A stretch of 64,000 nucleotides of DNA. Source: Gnomoniopsis sp. IMI 355080. Taxonomy: Eukaryota > Ascomycota > Sordariomycetes > Diaporthales > Gnomoniaceae. The notes below the pieces were generated by a model that was not told the DNA's origin, searched no databases, and worked only from the letters and a program-made list of their open reading frames with translations. The stretch lies in the NCBI GenBank assembly GCA_027946555.1, contig JAPEVC010000180.1, positions 1 through 64,000 of the forward strand. The letters run 5' to 3'. The position numbers were made by a program, and so were the translations under genes. Below are positions 10,693-22,425 of this stretch, piece after piece. The first letter of the stretch is position 1. Each line of letters opens with the position of its first letter.

Positions 10693-11217
10693 GTTTTGGG
10701 ACTCTTCGTCAGCTTGATTCGAGAAGAAGGGCGTATAGCTGTGCCTTGAGGGTTATGGTACTTGTCCATGGGCGAGTTCAATGTGGTGATGGTGAAAATG
10801 AGTCTGTAATGTAATTGGGGCTTCAAGTTCCGAAGCATCAAAGGAAATATAAATACTTAACTGAGGCCATTCTATGCGTGATGAATGACACAAATGGCTT
10901 GAAACGTAGGAAATTATGAATCACTCTTCGAATTCAATTGTTCGAGAGGTCATGCTCATTCACATTTCTCCTTTGGTCACAATATTGTTGAGCGATTGCA
11001 TGGCAATGGATGGTGCTCAGAGGTGAAGATGTTGCCCACCATGTTAATTCCATCAAGACGCTAGACGGAGTAATGAATGAACACAACGCTTGAATACCCT
11101 TGATTATGAATATGATGAGCACAGATCACTTGCTCTCCATCATCCAATTCCCTTACGTACCTCACTTCCATAATTCCAACCAGCGCGACCACCACCTCCT
11201 TACATTAGTACAAACGC
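10693..11217. other. Gap between the microprotein ORF and RCE1
   Basis: AT-richer sequence with no supportable gene. It would contain the promoter of the microprotein ORF, if that is real, and the 3' UTR of RCE1. Confidence 0.4.
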
Positions 11218-12386
11218 TCACATAGCCACCAATGCATTCCCACTCTCCGTCAACGCCCACAACTCCTTCCACCACCCCACTGCCCCAACAACCAGAAGCA
11301 CATAATACGCAACACTCCACCACCTCGCAACCGGCACCTCGGTCTCCTCGCCGCCCTTTCCGCGGCGGCGGCCCATCACGGCGCCGTACACACGCGGGAG
11401 GCCCATGGTATTGCACAGCACGTGCACGCCAAACACGGCAAGCAGGCTTCCCGTGCGCAGGTACACAAAGGTGGCGTACGCGCCAAACAGCGTCGTGTAG
11501 CCGAGCTGGAAAACGGACCGCAGGATGGCGGCCGGCAGCGGCACGCCCGGGTGCGTGATGCGGAACTCGTAGAGGTGGTGCACGTGCGCGAGGCCAAAGA
11601 CGAGTGGCGAGACGAAGATGGTCTTTGTGAGCGAGGTTCGCGCTAGGATCATGAGTGGGATTGCGGCGGAGCGGAAGAGGAGTTCTTCGGTGAGAGGGCC
11701 CTTTTTGTGTGTGTAGGGTGATCAGTAGGTGTGTTTGTGGTTGGATGGATGCGTTATATGAGAGGGAACAACGCTTACAGCAACGAGGTTTCTCCACGTG
11801 ACCCAGTCCCCTAGCAACTCCTTCACTGGCTCTCCCGTCATCCATTCCTTCCAATATCCCTCTACCACCAGCGTCTCGAACAGCGGGCCCAGAAACAGCA
11901 GCGCCGTCAGGAGCAGTGCCCGAAAGCTCTCCCCTAGCCCCAGGGGCCAGTAGCCCATGGCGTGGAAGGCCTGATGATTCTCATAGCCGCCTTTCACTAC
12001 GAGGACGGCAAGAGTGGAGAGCGATGTCACGGCGCAGGTGAGGCTCACGGAGGTGATGCGCCCGCGGATGACCGAGGGGGCATCTCGCGAGAGCTGGGCG
12101 GAGGGGCGGGTTTTGGGGCTGAGGTAGAAGGGAATAACGTAGAGGATGGTGTAGAGAAGCTGCAAGTGATGTGAGTGAATGAGTCGGTGTAAGCAGGACT
12201 GAGGAACTTCTTACAAGTAGCAATATGGCAGTTGAGGTGGTGATGGGTGGTGGTGTTTCAACAGCTAAGTGGGCCCACGCGTCAGTCGGTGAGGGAGCTT
12301 TGATGGCTTGTGAGGTATGTGCCAATCAAAAACTTACGCTCTGTTTTGTAGAGGATGTCTGTCAGGTATTTCGTGATTGCAGGCAT
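11218..12386 (-). CDS. RCE1: CAAX prenyl protease 2 (RCE1, ABI/CPBP family)
   Basis: Rce1 is an ER multi-pass intramembrane protease that removes the last three residues of farnesylated or geranylgeranylated CAAX proteins such as Ras and Rho. I model four exons: 12338-12386, 12215-12264, 11779-12159 and 11218-11700. All junctions are GT-AG and in phase, giving 320 residues that start MPAITKYLTDILYKTE. Intron 1 has a perfect GTAAGT donor, an ACTGAC branch site and a TTAG acceptor. The catalytic E-E-x3-R motif is EELLFRS at about 165-171. A second motif with the metal/water-binding His is FGLAHVHHLYEF at about 195-206, and the third is HVLCNTMG. Several hydrophobic helices surround these. Other type-II CAAX proteases share the EExxxR motif, but the overall arrangement and the segment RPSAQLSRDAPSVIRGRI fit fungal Rce1. 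The two small first exons are the least certain part. Confidence 0.9.
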
Positions 12387-13210
12387 TTTGGCCTTCTGGA
12401 TGCCTGGATAAATATGCGACCGTCCCTGTTCAAACTGAGCCTCGACCTGAGTCGACAGTGGTGCGCCCTTGATATGATGGATGTCTAAACTTGACAAGAG
12501 AATCAATTGACTAAGCTCCCAAACTTTGACTATTATCAAAGAAGTGTGGAGCACTTGAACAGCAAGCTTCTGCCACCTGGCCTCAACAAAGGACACTGGA
12601 TTGATGTTGTGCGCGTAGCATCCCTTGTGCTCCTAAAAGGTGAATGAGGGAGACGCATTGTCTGCCTGTCAACAATACGACCCTTTCTTAGCCGCAACCG
12701 CCCATCCGCCCCCAAAACGCGTATGCATCTCGGCTAACTTAACTCCTGGTGGCTGCCTCCCAGTATGGCCTTTTGCTCCGATGCAGACGTGCATGGGTCC
12801 CAAAGAGTTGAAATTTTGGGCTACTCTGAGGAAGGTTGGTAAATTTTGGGAATATGATCATAGTGCTGCATTTAACCTGACCAGAGATTGGCACTAGGTC
12901 TTGGCTGGAGAGGCACAACTATGAGGTCCATGTCCACAGCATATATCTTACTCGTCACATCAATCTCATCAGCTTGTATTTATTATATCGTGTCCACCAG
13001 GTCATCAATTCCTTTTTAATGCTCTCCGTAAACAGTTGAGCCGTATGAACCCACCCGCTCGCTATAGCCCCGATCCAAAAGAACAATGCACGCCATGCTA
13101 TAATGCACCATGCACAGCCGACATGAGGACTAATCATGACACTGAAAATACTCCAGTTGTAGATATACTCCTGAAAGCATGAAGCGCCTGGCAAAATTGC
13201 TGCTTGCAGC
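12387..13210. other. RCE1 promoter and AKR1 3' flank
   Basis: The 824 bp between two genes on the same strand. I see no further gene. Repeated AAATTTTGGG-like words around 12810-12850 are noted without any assigned role. Confidence 0.45.
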
Positions 13211-15586
13211 CTATACCTCCTCCCCAGCTACCGCCTCATATGCACCCCTCCGTGTCATTTGCATGACACTCGGGCTCTCATACATCTCCGTGTAATTCAC
13301 CACCTGTCCGTTCAGCATGGCGTTGCCGTTCTCCCGCTGCCCAAACAAAGGTGCTGAATCACACCAAAAGTCCTTGCAATTAGTCATGCACCCCCTGCTA
13401 TACGGATTCTTGCCCTTGCGTCGCTTGTTTGTCCCACCCGCCGCAGCTCCCCGTCCTGTCGCCGTCTCAATGAAGGCATCCACTCCGAGCAACTTGCTCA
13501 TTGACTTCATAAAGCCGCCGTGGCCATGCTTATGTCCATGATGTCCACCGGCCGCGTCTGGCTGGGCAGCTGAGCCCGAAGGTGGTAGAGAGCTAGGATC
13601 TAGTGGTGCACCAGTCGAAGTAAAGGCTGAAGTGAGCGAGCTCGCTGAGACGCTGCCCACACCGACCATGTTCTCATAGGTCGTCATAGCTCTGGCTACC
13701 TGAACGAATTGCACAAACAAGAGCATGCCGACCCATGTCAGTTGCAAATTGGCCCATACCACGACAAGAAGCGTGTAGGTGTCCGCGTTGACGATTTTAC
13801 AGACACCAGGACCGAAGATGGCGCACTGCTCGGATGCATTGGCCATGGCCGCCATGTAGTAACTGTAGACGATGACGTCCAAGGACAAGATGCCCAGGGT
13901 AAGGTTCAGGAGATAGAGAAAGAAGTGTCTGTGGTTGTTGACGCCGATACAGTTGTAGACCCAGGGGCAATGGCTAGAAAAACGTTTGTCAGATAAGCAG
14001 ACCAAAACGGACATGTCAGGAAGCACTTACTGATCGTGCCGAGCCACACATCGCTGACACCTCCTACAATGCTTACTTCTCAGTGGTGTCCTGATCATGC
14101 ATTGCACACAGAAGTTTGACTCGTCAAACTTCCATAAACTGATGAGTTCATCAATAACAGCCTTCTGCTCCGCAATGCCGTTCAACTTCGGCACAAAGCC
14201 CGGGTCGCCAACCATGCAGCAGTAGTAAAACCAAGCGCAGAGGGAAAAGGCGGTCGCAAAGATTAGGTTCATGAATAGCGCCCGATTTTCACCATCGGAT
14301 CTAAATGTCGTGCTAGGTAGAACGGTGAAGAACCAGTTAAGGCCTACCAGTATCAGCGAGGCCGAGAATATACCAGCCATCCAGGGCTAAAGAAAGAGTC
14401 AGCCAAGAAACCCGTTCCGAAGATGCATTGAAGACCTACCGTCCGCTGAAATTGTCGCATATCTGGCGGCGCGTAGAATAGCACACGCTTGGCAACCTCC
14501 TGTAAGCCATATGCCAAGCCAATCGCTATAGGAATCCCGAAAAGGGCTGGGAAGTGAGCCAAAGACCAGATCACGACCCAGACGATCAATAGCGGCCACA
14601 AGAAAGTGAACCTCGCCACGAATTCTCTCCTATCCTTGAGCAGGTACGTGGCTCCGGGGAAAGTAGGCGTAATGGCGTGCCCTTGCTCGTCATATCCGCA
14701 CTCCTTGAGCGACTTATGCCATGCAGCAAGCGTATTAAGCTCTTGAGCCGTAATCGCAGGCGTCTTGCCGGTCGTTGTCTTTGCAAATCGGTCGGAGCCG
14801 TACTCGATGAGCTTCTGTATACAGCCAGGGCTTCCCTTAACCAAAGCCCAATGTAATGCGGTGAAACCTTGCTCGTCCGATGCATGCACGCTGGCTCCCC
14901 ACCGCAGATAGACATCAACACAGGCCGGAAAGCCCTTATATGCGGCCCACATGAGTCCCGTATGTCCGAAGCTGTCCAGAACGTCGACCGGGATGCCAGT
15001 GTGAAGAAGAAGCGTCAAAAGAAGGACGTTCCCGTTGAATGTACTAATATGTAACGTATTGTATCCTTGCGCATCCGAGATGAGGGGGTCGGCGCCGTGT
15101 TGAAGGAGGAGGTGGACGGTGTAGTAATGGCATCGTTGAGCGGCCCATTGCAGCGGCGTGGCGACGGACTCGCCGCCTTTCTTGTTGATTTCGGCGCCCT
15201 GTTCAATGAGGAACTTGCACATGGCATATTGATTGTTGATAGCAGCCCACTGTAGAGACAGAGGGAAGCGCGCACCAGTCAGTTGTTGTGTTCATGTCCC
15301 ATTTGTGACAGCGCGTGGTTTGGGGTGGACGTACATGTAATGCAGTGATGCCTTCATCGTCGCTGTAGGTTGCATCATATTCCTTGGACTCGAATAACCT
15401 CTCCATGGCTGGAATGTCGCCTGTCCTAGCAGCCTGCATTATGTCGGCCTCGGGATTGGCTCCTTCGGCATGGCCGTTGCCCAGACTTCCCAATTCCATG
15501 TCCGAGTTGACTTGTGGCTCGACCTTGGTGCCTTTTGCGGCTGGCTGAATGGGCGCACCCGAGCCATGGGCTTCTTTGCTGGCCAT
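13211..15586 (-). CDS. AKR1: Ankyrin-repeat DHHC palmitoyltransferase AKR1
   Basis: Akr1 is a Golgi/endosomal membrane enzyme that S-palmitoylates proteins such as casein kinases (Yck). Four exons (15335-15586, 14440-15249, 14031-14386, 13211-13973) with GT-AG introns join to 726 residues. The first about 50 residues are disordered. About six ankyrin repeats follow to roughly residue 290, with hallmarks such as TPLQWAAQRCHYYTVHLLL, GHTGLMWAAYKG and GFTALHWALVKGSP. Two helices then flank a loop, two more follow (MAGIFSASLILVGLNWFF, LFMNLIFATAFSLCAWFYYC), and then comes the Cys-rich domain beginning CVQCMIRTPLRSKHC. The active motif is D-H-H-C at about 472-475, split by intron 3 inside the first His codon, followed by PWVYNCIGVNNHRHF. 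Yeast Akr1 carries DHYC at this site, whereas this gene has the standard DHHC. The C-terminal cytosolic part has a His/Gly-rich stretch (GGHHGHKHGHGG). Confidence 0.95.
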
Positions 15587-16421
15587 GACAGCCAGGGAGA
15601 TCCGTCACCAACAATCTGTCTGTACTCGAGGAGACCGGAGCGTGGATCCCGCCGCGTGGTCCGCTAAATGTAGCGGCGATGTTCGGAGGCGCGGATAGTT
15701 GTTGTGGCTAAAACGAACTCTGGAAGAGTCGCGCAATTATTATGGGATGAAGTGTGGAAAGTCTAGGTCATGAAGAAAATTGCATCGAACCAGCAAACAG
15801 CACCTTACAAGCCACTGAGGAAAAGATGGAGAAGTGATTGGAAGGCAGGAGGTTGTTTGCGACGCGGGCCGGTGAGCAAGGCGCCGTGTTCCAAGTTGGA
15901 GTTGCGTTGGCGGACAGCCGCACAGCACAGCCTCGATGATTTTAGGCCAAGCATCAGCGGCCGGATGCCTGCCGTCGCTGCCGTAGTAGGTGAAGCAGGG
16001 ATGACCTTGATGGCGTAGCTTGAACGCCATCACCCCTGTAACTTTGCAGGCAGGTTGCAACTTTTCTTTTTGCTTCGCCAAATCCTCGGGTCCACCTTTT
16101 GTTCTCCATCCTCAGCGTCTTGCCGGACCGGATCCGTTGTGCTGGCCAGAAACCCTCCGCGACACAAACGTACGAGCCTCAGGTCAGACCGCGGTCCTCG
16201 TTACCGTACGACGCAGCACACGGGAGCGGCGACTTCCAGGGCGATCCTCATCTTCGAGAACTGGTCCGTGGTTTTGTCTACCTACCTACTTAGCTTCACT
16301 TAGGTAAATACCTACTCGATCTGCTCCTCGTCTCCTACTAGGACAGAAGCGCAGACAGCACACCGACTCCAGCATATCACATCTCCCTCGAACCGGCGCC
16401 CAACGCCCACCCGATTCCACA
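15587..16421. promoter_or_regulatory. Divergent AKR1/SRP102 promoter region
   Basis: The 835 bp between head-to-head genes. A cluster of CTACC/TACCTA words occurs at about 16278-16317, close to the SRP102 start, and similar words recur in other promoters of this window. No gene is visible. Confidence 0.5.
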
Positions 16422-17300
16422 ATGGACCACCTTACCAACTTCGTCGACTACATCATGACGCCCTCGGCCCCCGTCTTCATCGTCGGCGGACTGATCGTGC
16501 TCCTCATGCCGCTGCTCATGCACTTCTGGCTTACCCAATCCGCAACCTACACCGTCCTTCCCTCGATCCTCCTCGCTGGGCCCTCTGGCGGCGGTAAGAC
16601 CAGCCTCCACACGCTGTTCGAGCGCCGCACCTCGCCCTCGGACACCCACACCTCGCAGACCCCAGCGTCCATTGAGCTCGCCGTCTCCGAGAACCGCGCC
16701 TCGTCCTATCGTGACGACCTCGACGCCACAGGCGCGACGGCGATGCGGTTCCTAATGATCGACACGCCCGGGCACGGCAAGCTGCGCCACCACACGCTGG
16801 GGCGGCTGGCGCCCGAGGCCGTGCAAAAGAACAAGCTCAAGGCGGTCGTATTTGTCGTGGACGCCGCGGCGCTGTCGGAACCCAACGTGCTCGCCGACAC
16901 GGCCGCATATCTGTACGATGTGCTGCTGCGGCTGCAGAAGCGCATGGGCAGTACCAAGACGAGCAAGGCGCCGTATGCGATTCCCGTGCTGGTGGCGGCG
17001 AACAAGACAGACCTGTTTACCGCGCTGCCGGCGAAACTTGTCAAGAGCAATTTGGAGAAGGAGTTGGGCAGGATACGACGAACGCGGAGTAAGGGGTTGT
17101 TGGATTCGGGCGTGGGCAGTGATGATATTGCGACTGGCGGAGACGAGGCAGATGACTGGTTGGGTGAGTACGGCAGTGATGATTTCACGTTTGATCAGAT
17201 GCGGGAATTCGATATCTATGTGGATGTCGAGGCAGGTGCCGTACTGGGTGACAAACCGGATGTAGACAGGTGGTGGAAATGGGTTGGAAAGAAGTTGTGA
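16422..17300 (+). CDS. SRP102: Signal recognition particle receptor subunit beta (SRP102)
   Basis: This is the membrane-anchored small GTPase of the SRP receptor. It holds the alpha subunit at the ER and is needed for co-translational targeting. It is a single exon of 292 residues. One transmembrane helix lies at about residues 17-37 (APVFIVGGLIVLLMPLLMHFW). The GTPase domain follows, with P-loop GPSGGGKTS at 53-61, the G3-like segment MIDTPGHGKLR, and G4 NKTD within VLVAANKTDLF. The short C-terminal part ends KWVGKKL, preceded by a Trp-rich turn (DRWWKW) typical of the family. An acidic insertion (GGDEADDWLGEYGSDD) sits near residues 240-260. The start is the ATG at 16422 in a good context (CACAATGG). 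Arf and Sar GTPases are excluded by the N-terminal anchor. Confidence 0.93.
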   Translation: MDHLTNFVDYIMTPSAPVFIVGGLIVLLMPLLMHFWLTQSATYTVLPSILLAGPSGGGKTSLHTLFERRTSPSDTHTSQTPASIELAVSENRASSYRDDLDATGATAMRFLMIDTPGHGKLRHHTLGRLAPEAVQKNKLKAVVFVVDAAALSEPNVLADTAAYLYDVLLRLQKRMGSTKTSKAPYAIPVLVAANKTDLFTALPAKLVKSNLEKELGRIRRTRSKGLLDSGVGSDDIATGGDEADDWLGEYGSDDFTFDQMREFDIYVDVEAGAVLGDKPDVDRWWKWVGKKL

Positions 17301-17914
17301 GCGTTCTGACGATGCTTCTCGCATAAATATCGTCTGCTTGCCCAGGTAGACACATAATGTGGCAGCCACCAAACCAACATGGCCAAATTTAGTGCACGTC
17401 CGTGACTTGGACGATGCTTCCAAGCAACCAGCAGAAAAATAGGCTCAATGGCAGGTTTGGCACTTACCAATCAGCCAAAGCGGCTTTGTCTCGAGATGCT
17501 CAACGAATAGCAAACCGCGGCCTCGCTTCGGCTTCTACTCAGGGTCCCACGAAGAACACTTCCCTCGGTTCGACTGGCACTAAATGGTCAAGCCATTACG
17601 GTGAATAGTGCCCTCCATGATCAAGAAAGCATGAAGCATAAAGAGGACCGTAGATCTGTATTGCCAAATGGATACTGAAAAGAAGCCGCTTGATCGATGC
17701 CATCTATAAGGTTGAACCTACCCATCCTTCATGCCGCAACTACTGTAGACGTTGAGTCTAAGTTTCTAACGCAATCAAGCCGATTGAACAAAGGTATGGT
17801 CCGTGCGCCATTGCCAGTGCCGGTGAACACGCCTGAAAGATACCATGAACTCCAATCATATCAACTATGCATGGAAAAGCAACGACCAACCCCGAGTACC
17901 CAAAAGAAAATCGC
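17301..17914. other. Convergent gap between SRP102 and CBS
   Basis: The 614 bp hold the 3' ends of two convergent genes. I see no other gene. Confidence 0.5.
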
Positions 17915-19581
17915 CTAAGCAGGCGTGCTTGTTCCCGATATCTTGCTCTCAGCAACCATGTGCGTCAACAAGTCCACCTTGGTAACAACCGCCACGGGCT
18001 TGTTGCCGTTCCCATCGTCCTTCTTCTCCGTAACAACTGCGGCGCTGTTGAATTCGAGGAACTTGCTCAGCACGGTCAGCGGCGTATCCATGGTGATCTC
18101 GACAAAGTGGCGCTTTTGCTTCTTCCCCTGTGCATCCTTCTCAGAGTGTAGTATGTCGCGGGCATCCGTAATCACCTCATCGATCTTGGAAAAGTCAAAC
18201 ATTACGTCGCTCACGGGACTTGTGGCAGATGCCCGACCTCGTGAGATGAACGACAGCAGGTTGCCAAGCGTCACAATACCCACCAGCCGGCCGCCGGTCG
18301 GGGTGAGGACTGGCAGCTGGTCGAAGCCCTTGTCGCGCATCATCTCGATTGCATCGGCGCAGGCTTGTGTGCTGAGGACACTGGTGACGGGCTTGAGGCG
18401 CAGGTTGCGAATCGTCTCGCCGCCGTAGGGGTCGCTGCCACGGCGCTTCTTCTGCGCGGCGGCCTCCACCTCGGCGCCGTTGACTGAGGGCAGCAGGTCG
18501 TTGGCGGCCAGCCAATCGTCGTCCGCAAACTTGGACAAGTAGCTTCTGATGCTGTCGGGCAGGACCACCACCACAGTGTCATCCTCGCCGAGTTTCAGGT
18601 CCTCCACCGCGCGAACCATGGCCGCCATGGCAGAGCCAGAGGAGCCGCCCACAAGGAGACCCTCCTCGGCGATTAAACGTCGGGCATACCAGAAAGACTC
18701 GCGATCCTCAGTCTTGTACCACTTATTGACAACTTGGCGATCCAGCACATCTGGAATGAAATCGTACCCTATTCCCTCGACCTTGTAGGGAATATTCGCC
18801 AATTCGCCCTGGTTCAAGGCCTCGGGCAACGCCAAGATACTGCCAAACGGATCGGCCGCGATGATCTTGACATTCTTGTTGTGCTTGTGAATGCCCTTTG
18901 CAATCCCGCTGATCGTGCCGCCCGTGCCCGCGCCCGCCACGATCGCCGTGACGGTGCCCTTGGTCTGCTCCCAGATCTCCTCGGCGGTGCCGTACTCGTG
19001 CGCACGCGGATTGTCCACATTGGTGTACTGGTCGAGAATGTGCGCGTTGGGGATCTCCTTCTGCAGGCGGCGGGCAACGCCGATGTGCGACTCGGGGCTG
19101 TCCCAGGCGGCTTGCGTCGGGGTGCGGATGATGGTGGCGCCGAGGGCGCGGAGCACCGAGACTTTCTCGGCAGACATCTTCTCGGGGAGCGTGATGATTG
19201 TCTTGTAGCCCTTGATAGCGCCGACGAGGGCGAGACCGATGCCACTGTTGATCCGGGCGTGTCAGCTTTCTCTCTGGTTCAACTCCCTCGCGCAGTGTAA
19301 ACATACGTATTTCCACTGGTAGGCTCGATCAGCGTGTCACCGGGCTTTATCCTGCCGCTCTTCTCCGCCTCCTCAATCATGCGCAGTGCTATACGGTCCT
19401 TGACACTACCACCAGCGTTGAAGAGTTCGACCTTCGCATAGACCTTGGCCTTGATGCCCAGGGACTGGGGGATCTTGTTCAACCGCACGAGCGGCGTGTT
19501 GCCGATCAGCTTCGTAGCATCTACGGAGCCGATGTCGTTTGTGAGGCCGCCATTAGTGGCGGTTCCGTTGGTTGTCACCAT
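17915..19581 (-). CDS. CYS4: Cystathionine beta-synthase (PLP-dependent, with CBS-domain pair)
   Basis: The enzyme condenses serine with homocysteine to cystathionine, the first step of reverse transsulfuration in the cytosol. Two exons (19307-19581, 17915-19244) are joined through a 62-bp intron to 534 residues. The catalytic fold-type II domain carries the PLP lysine in GGSVKDRIA (Lys61), the substrate/phosphate loop EPTSGNTGIG (the intron splits the Thr codon) and the PLP phosphate loop GAGTGGTISG. YGTAEEIWEQ and GLLVGGSSGSAM are also family strings. From about residue 370 two CBS motifs form the C-terminal regulatory module, with QLPVLTPTGGRLVGIVTLGNLLS in the first. There is no N-terminal haem-binding extension, as in yeast Cys4. 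The frame extends upstream only through a GTG codon, so the ATG at 19581 is the start. O-acetylserine sulfhydrylases share the catalytic core but lack the CBS pair. Confidence 0.95.
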
Positions 19582-21120
19582 TTTCAAGAGAGACAAGGCG
19601 ATGCAGTCGGTTGTGATCCGGATGCGTGGGAAGTGGCGGAGGAGGGGCAACACGGACAGTAAGTGGTGTTGAACCGTTCACTGAATGTTGCAAAGCCTGG
19701 TGTCTGTCAGGTATGGAAAGACAAGAAGGAGAGACAAAGAACAGACTCGGAATGGGTGACTAGTCAGTATATGGGTCAATCTTACATAACAAGGGAAAAA
19801 TCGAACGGTCAAGTGGAGGCTGTAAATGGGACAAGAAAAGATGGCTAAGGTTCCCGTGGTCGACCGGCTAGCAGCGGTTTTGTCTTCCGCAATGCTACTT
19901 GTTCTTCTTTTCCAGATGGCTCGGATGGGAAGGCATTCTGTCCCGTTTGAGAATAACTGCTGCCAATTTTATTGATAATTTCTGTAGGAATTGCGTGATT
20001 TATTCGGAGTCTCCTGTCTTGCGACCTGCCTCGAATGTCATGATGTCTTTGGAAGTGGTAGGTATCCACTCATGTCACTACTGTCCCTGTCGTGCATGTG
20101 AAAACTGCCGCAGGGGTTGACTAACCTTTCACCACGCGCCTATTTACCTCCCCGGAGTTGGAAACTAAAGGAACAAAATGTCAGCAGAATAGACCCAAGA
20201 CAGTCATGTGTCGTCTACAGAGAGCGAACAAGACCACTATCAAGAGCCATTGTATGGCAGCTTGGGTCTATCGCTAACACACTGCTACATATTAACACTA
20301 CTTACTTGGGTAGCAAGTAGACTTAAACGAACGTCATTGAAGGTAAATAGAGTGGATTAGACAGTCTAGAAGCTAACGATCATGTCTAAAGTAGTCGGTC
20401 GAGGGCCACCCAAGTTCCTCCAAAATATTCTTGTTTTTTTTCTTGTTTTGTGTATTTTATTGCGAGATGCAAGCTCTCTTTTGATGAGAGCATGCTGCAA
20501 CTCGGAAGTGCAATGCAGCATGCCCACCCCTCCCCTTCATCACTACACAGTTCACCCTAAGATCTACCCCGGAGTGCAAAATCTTGGATGTCCCCTACGC
20601 CCCCCCCCCAAAAAGAAAAAAACTGATTGAACGCCATTTGTCGCTTCGGGTATCCATGGAGCCGACCAAAGTCTACAACTCTAGTAGCTTATACCAGACG
20701 AATCGCCGTGATGTCTGTCCCTGTACGTTCGTAGAATGAAAGAATCTTTCTGACAAGGCTGACTGCTCCCCAAAGACCGACAGAGGTTCATGTTGATGGA
20801 ACCGGATGCGCCGCTCCCTGATGAGACCTCCCAAACCGTGATGGACCTGAAAACTATTCCAGTCAGGGACTGAATGTAACCCAATCCCATAATCCAGCCC
20901 AGATGCAACAACCAGTCGACCCGACTCCATTGTCGCAACGCCATGCATGGAACGCTTTCGAAAATACTTCAAACCCAAAAACAAATCGGTCCTCTACTCG
21001 TGTAAAATTAGATGGCGATTCCTAGTGGACAGACGGACAATGATTGACAAGAAATCGAAATGGAGGTTGCCGCATAAAACCGAAAATTGCCCTGCAAAGC
21101 GGGTGGTTTCAGGCATCGAA
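19582..21120. other. CBS promoter and 3' flank of the Edc1-like gene
   Basis: The 1.54 kb upstream of CBS. The pyrimidine-rich stretch just before 19581 (coding strand) looks like the CBS leader. A C-run next to an A-rich run lies at about 20600-20622. I see no gene. Confidence 0.45.
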
Positions 21121-22425
21121 TCATGCCTGTCCAGGATAATGGCCATGCGGGCTTCGATTACCATCAAGTCCACTACTCATGGACAGCGTGAGATTCAAGC
21201 CCAGCACTTTGCGAAGTGCGTCCTCGGCGAGTATCTTACGAGTATCCAATCCACCAGAGCTCGGGTTACCCGTAGGCACACCTGTGAAGCCACCTCTCAG
21301 GTGCGGATAGCTTGGGGGCACAGAGCCTGACGAAGCTGTCGACGACCCATTTGAGCTACCTGGCGTTGGTGCAGGACCGCGGTGCTGAGAAGCCGTAGTG
21401 GACAAACCCAGCATCATCTTGACCTGCTCGCTCTTGTCCATTTTCGGCGGGGTCTCAAAATGATAGTTATGGACAGCGTGAGGTGGTGTGGCTTGAGGGG
21501 AATGTTGCTGCGCATATGAGTGACTCGCCTGAACTGGCGCGGCTTGAGGAGAATGGTACTGCGTATACGGCTGAGTTGCTTGAAGTGGTCTGGGCTGCGG
21601 TGAAAGATGCTGCGGCTGGGACGGTCTGGCCGGCGGGAAGTTCTCGTGAATGGGCTTGCCAAAAGTTTGAGATCGCGTGCCAGTGGCCGAGATGCCCATG
21701 TTATCAGAGACGCCGCGCTGGGCTGGTCGGGACGGCAGCGCAAAAGGAATAGGGTTGTCGTTGAGGCCAAGATGCTGAGGTCCGGGAGGCGCGGAAAATG
21801 GACCATCCAAGCGAGAAGCAGCATTCGCCGAATTAGCCCTCCGAATCTTTTCCTTCTCGGCTTCGAAGAGAAAGTCACACGGATGTACCTCCTTGTGTCC
21901 CCGCTGGGAAGGGCTTGGTGGCTCGCAGTCCGAGGGTGGAGGTGAGGGTTCTTTGGTGCCCTGGACGGTGACAGATTCCGCCCGCACTCTGGAGAACTGT
22001 CCTGCACTGGTGCTAGCAAATGTCTCCGACTTCGTAAACTTGGCAAAGGCCGGCCTCGGCAACGTATTTGGGGCAGGAGAGTGGAAGGAGCTGGAACCGG
22101 CGTAAGGCAAAACGCACGGGGTAGCATCAGTTGGAGGTGGCGTGCGCTGACTTGGCGCATTAGGAGCGGGAGAATCGGAGACGTTGCTCGGTCGAGGTGG
22201 TTTCCTTTGGTTCTTCCTATTCGTTGATCTCGAGTTGGGCTGCTGGGACACAGGGGCAGGACTGGCGTTATTGGACTTCATCGGCGTGGCAGGAAAGCTG
22301 GCGGGCGTCGGCATCTCGGTGAGAGCATCGCCTTCGGAGGCGTAGTTTTTGCGGCCTCGACTTCTTCCACCGCCGCGGCCGCGCCGGGCGGGCGTGTGCT
22401 TGGAATTGGAAATATTTTCTGACAT
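21121..22425 (-). CDS. Proline-rich protein with Edc1/PNRC-type decapping-activator motif
   Basis: An intronless frame of 434 residues, mostly disordered and rich in Pro, Ser and Gln. An Arg/Gly-rich N-terminus (RRGRGGGRSRGRK, about 14-26) suggests RNA binding. The key segment is at about 106-127: LPYAGSSSFH followed by SPAPNTLPRPAF. Its Tyr-Ala-Gly, Phe and Leu-Pro-x-Pro elements match the linear motif of yeast Edc1/Edc2 and animal PNRC2, which binds the Dcp1 EVH1 domain through LPxP and activates the decapping enzyme Dcp2 through the YAG part. Further on, CDFLFEAEKEKIRRANS (about 200) is an amphipathic helix that I recall in fungal proteins carrying this motif. Gln-rich repeats (HSPQATP-like, about 285-330) follow, and the tail ends LRKVLGL. 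I infer a role in cytoplasmic mRNA decapping. The assignment rests on one motif. Confidence 0.72.
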   Translation of the reverse strand: MSENISNSKHTPARRGRGGGRSRGRKNYASEGDALTEMPTPASFPATPMKSNNASPAPVSQQPNSRSTNRKNQRKPPRPSNVSDSPAPNAPSQRTPPPTDATPCVLPYAGSSSFHSPAPNTLPRPAFAKFTKSETFASTSAGQFSRVRAESVTVQGTKEPSPPPSDCEPPSPSQRGHKEVHPCDFLFEAEKEKIRRANSANAASRLDGPFSAPPGPQHLGLNDNPIPFALPSRPAQRGVSDNMGISATGTRSQTFGKPIHENFPPARPSQPQHLSPQPRPLQATQPYTQYHSPQAAPVQASHSYAQQHSPQATPPHAVHNYHFETPPKMDKSEQVKMMLGLSTTASQHRGPAPTPGSSNGSSTASSGSVPPSYPHLRGGFTGVPTGNPSSGGLDTRKILAEDALRKVLGLNLTLSMSSGLDGNRSPHGHYPGQA

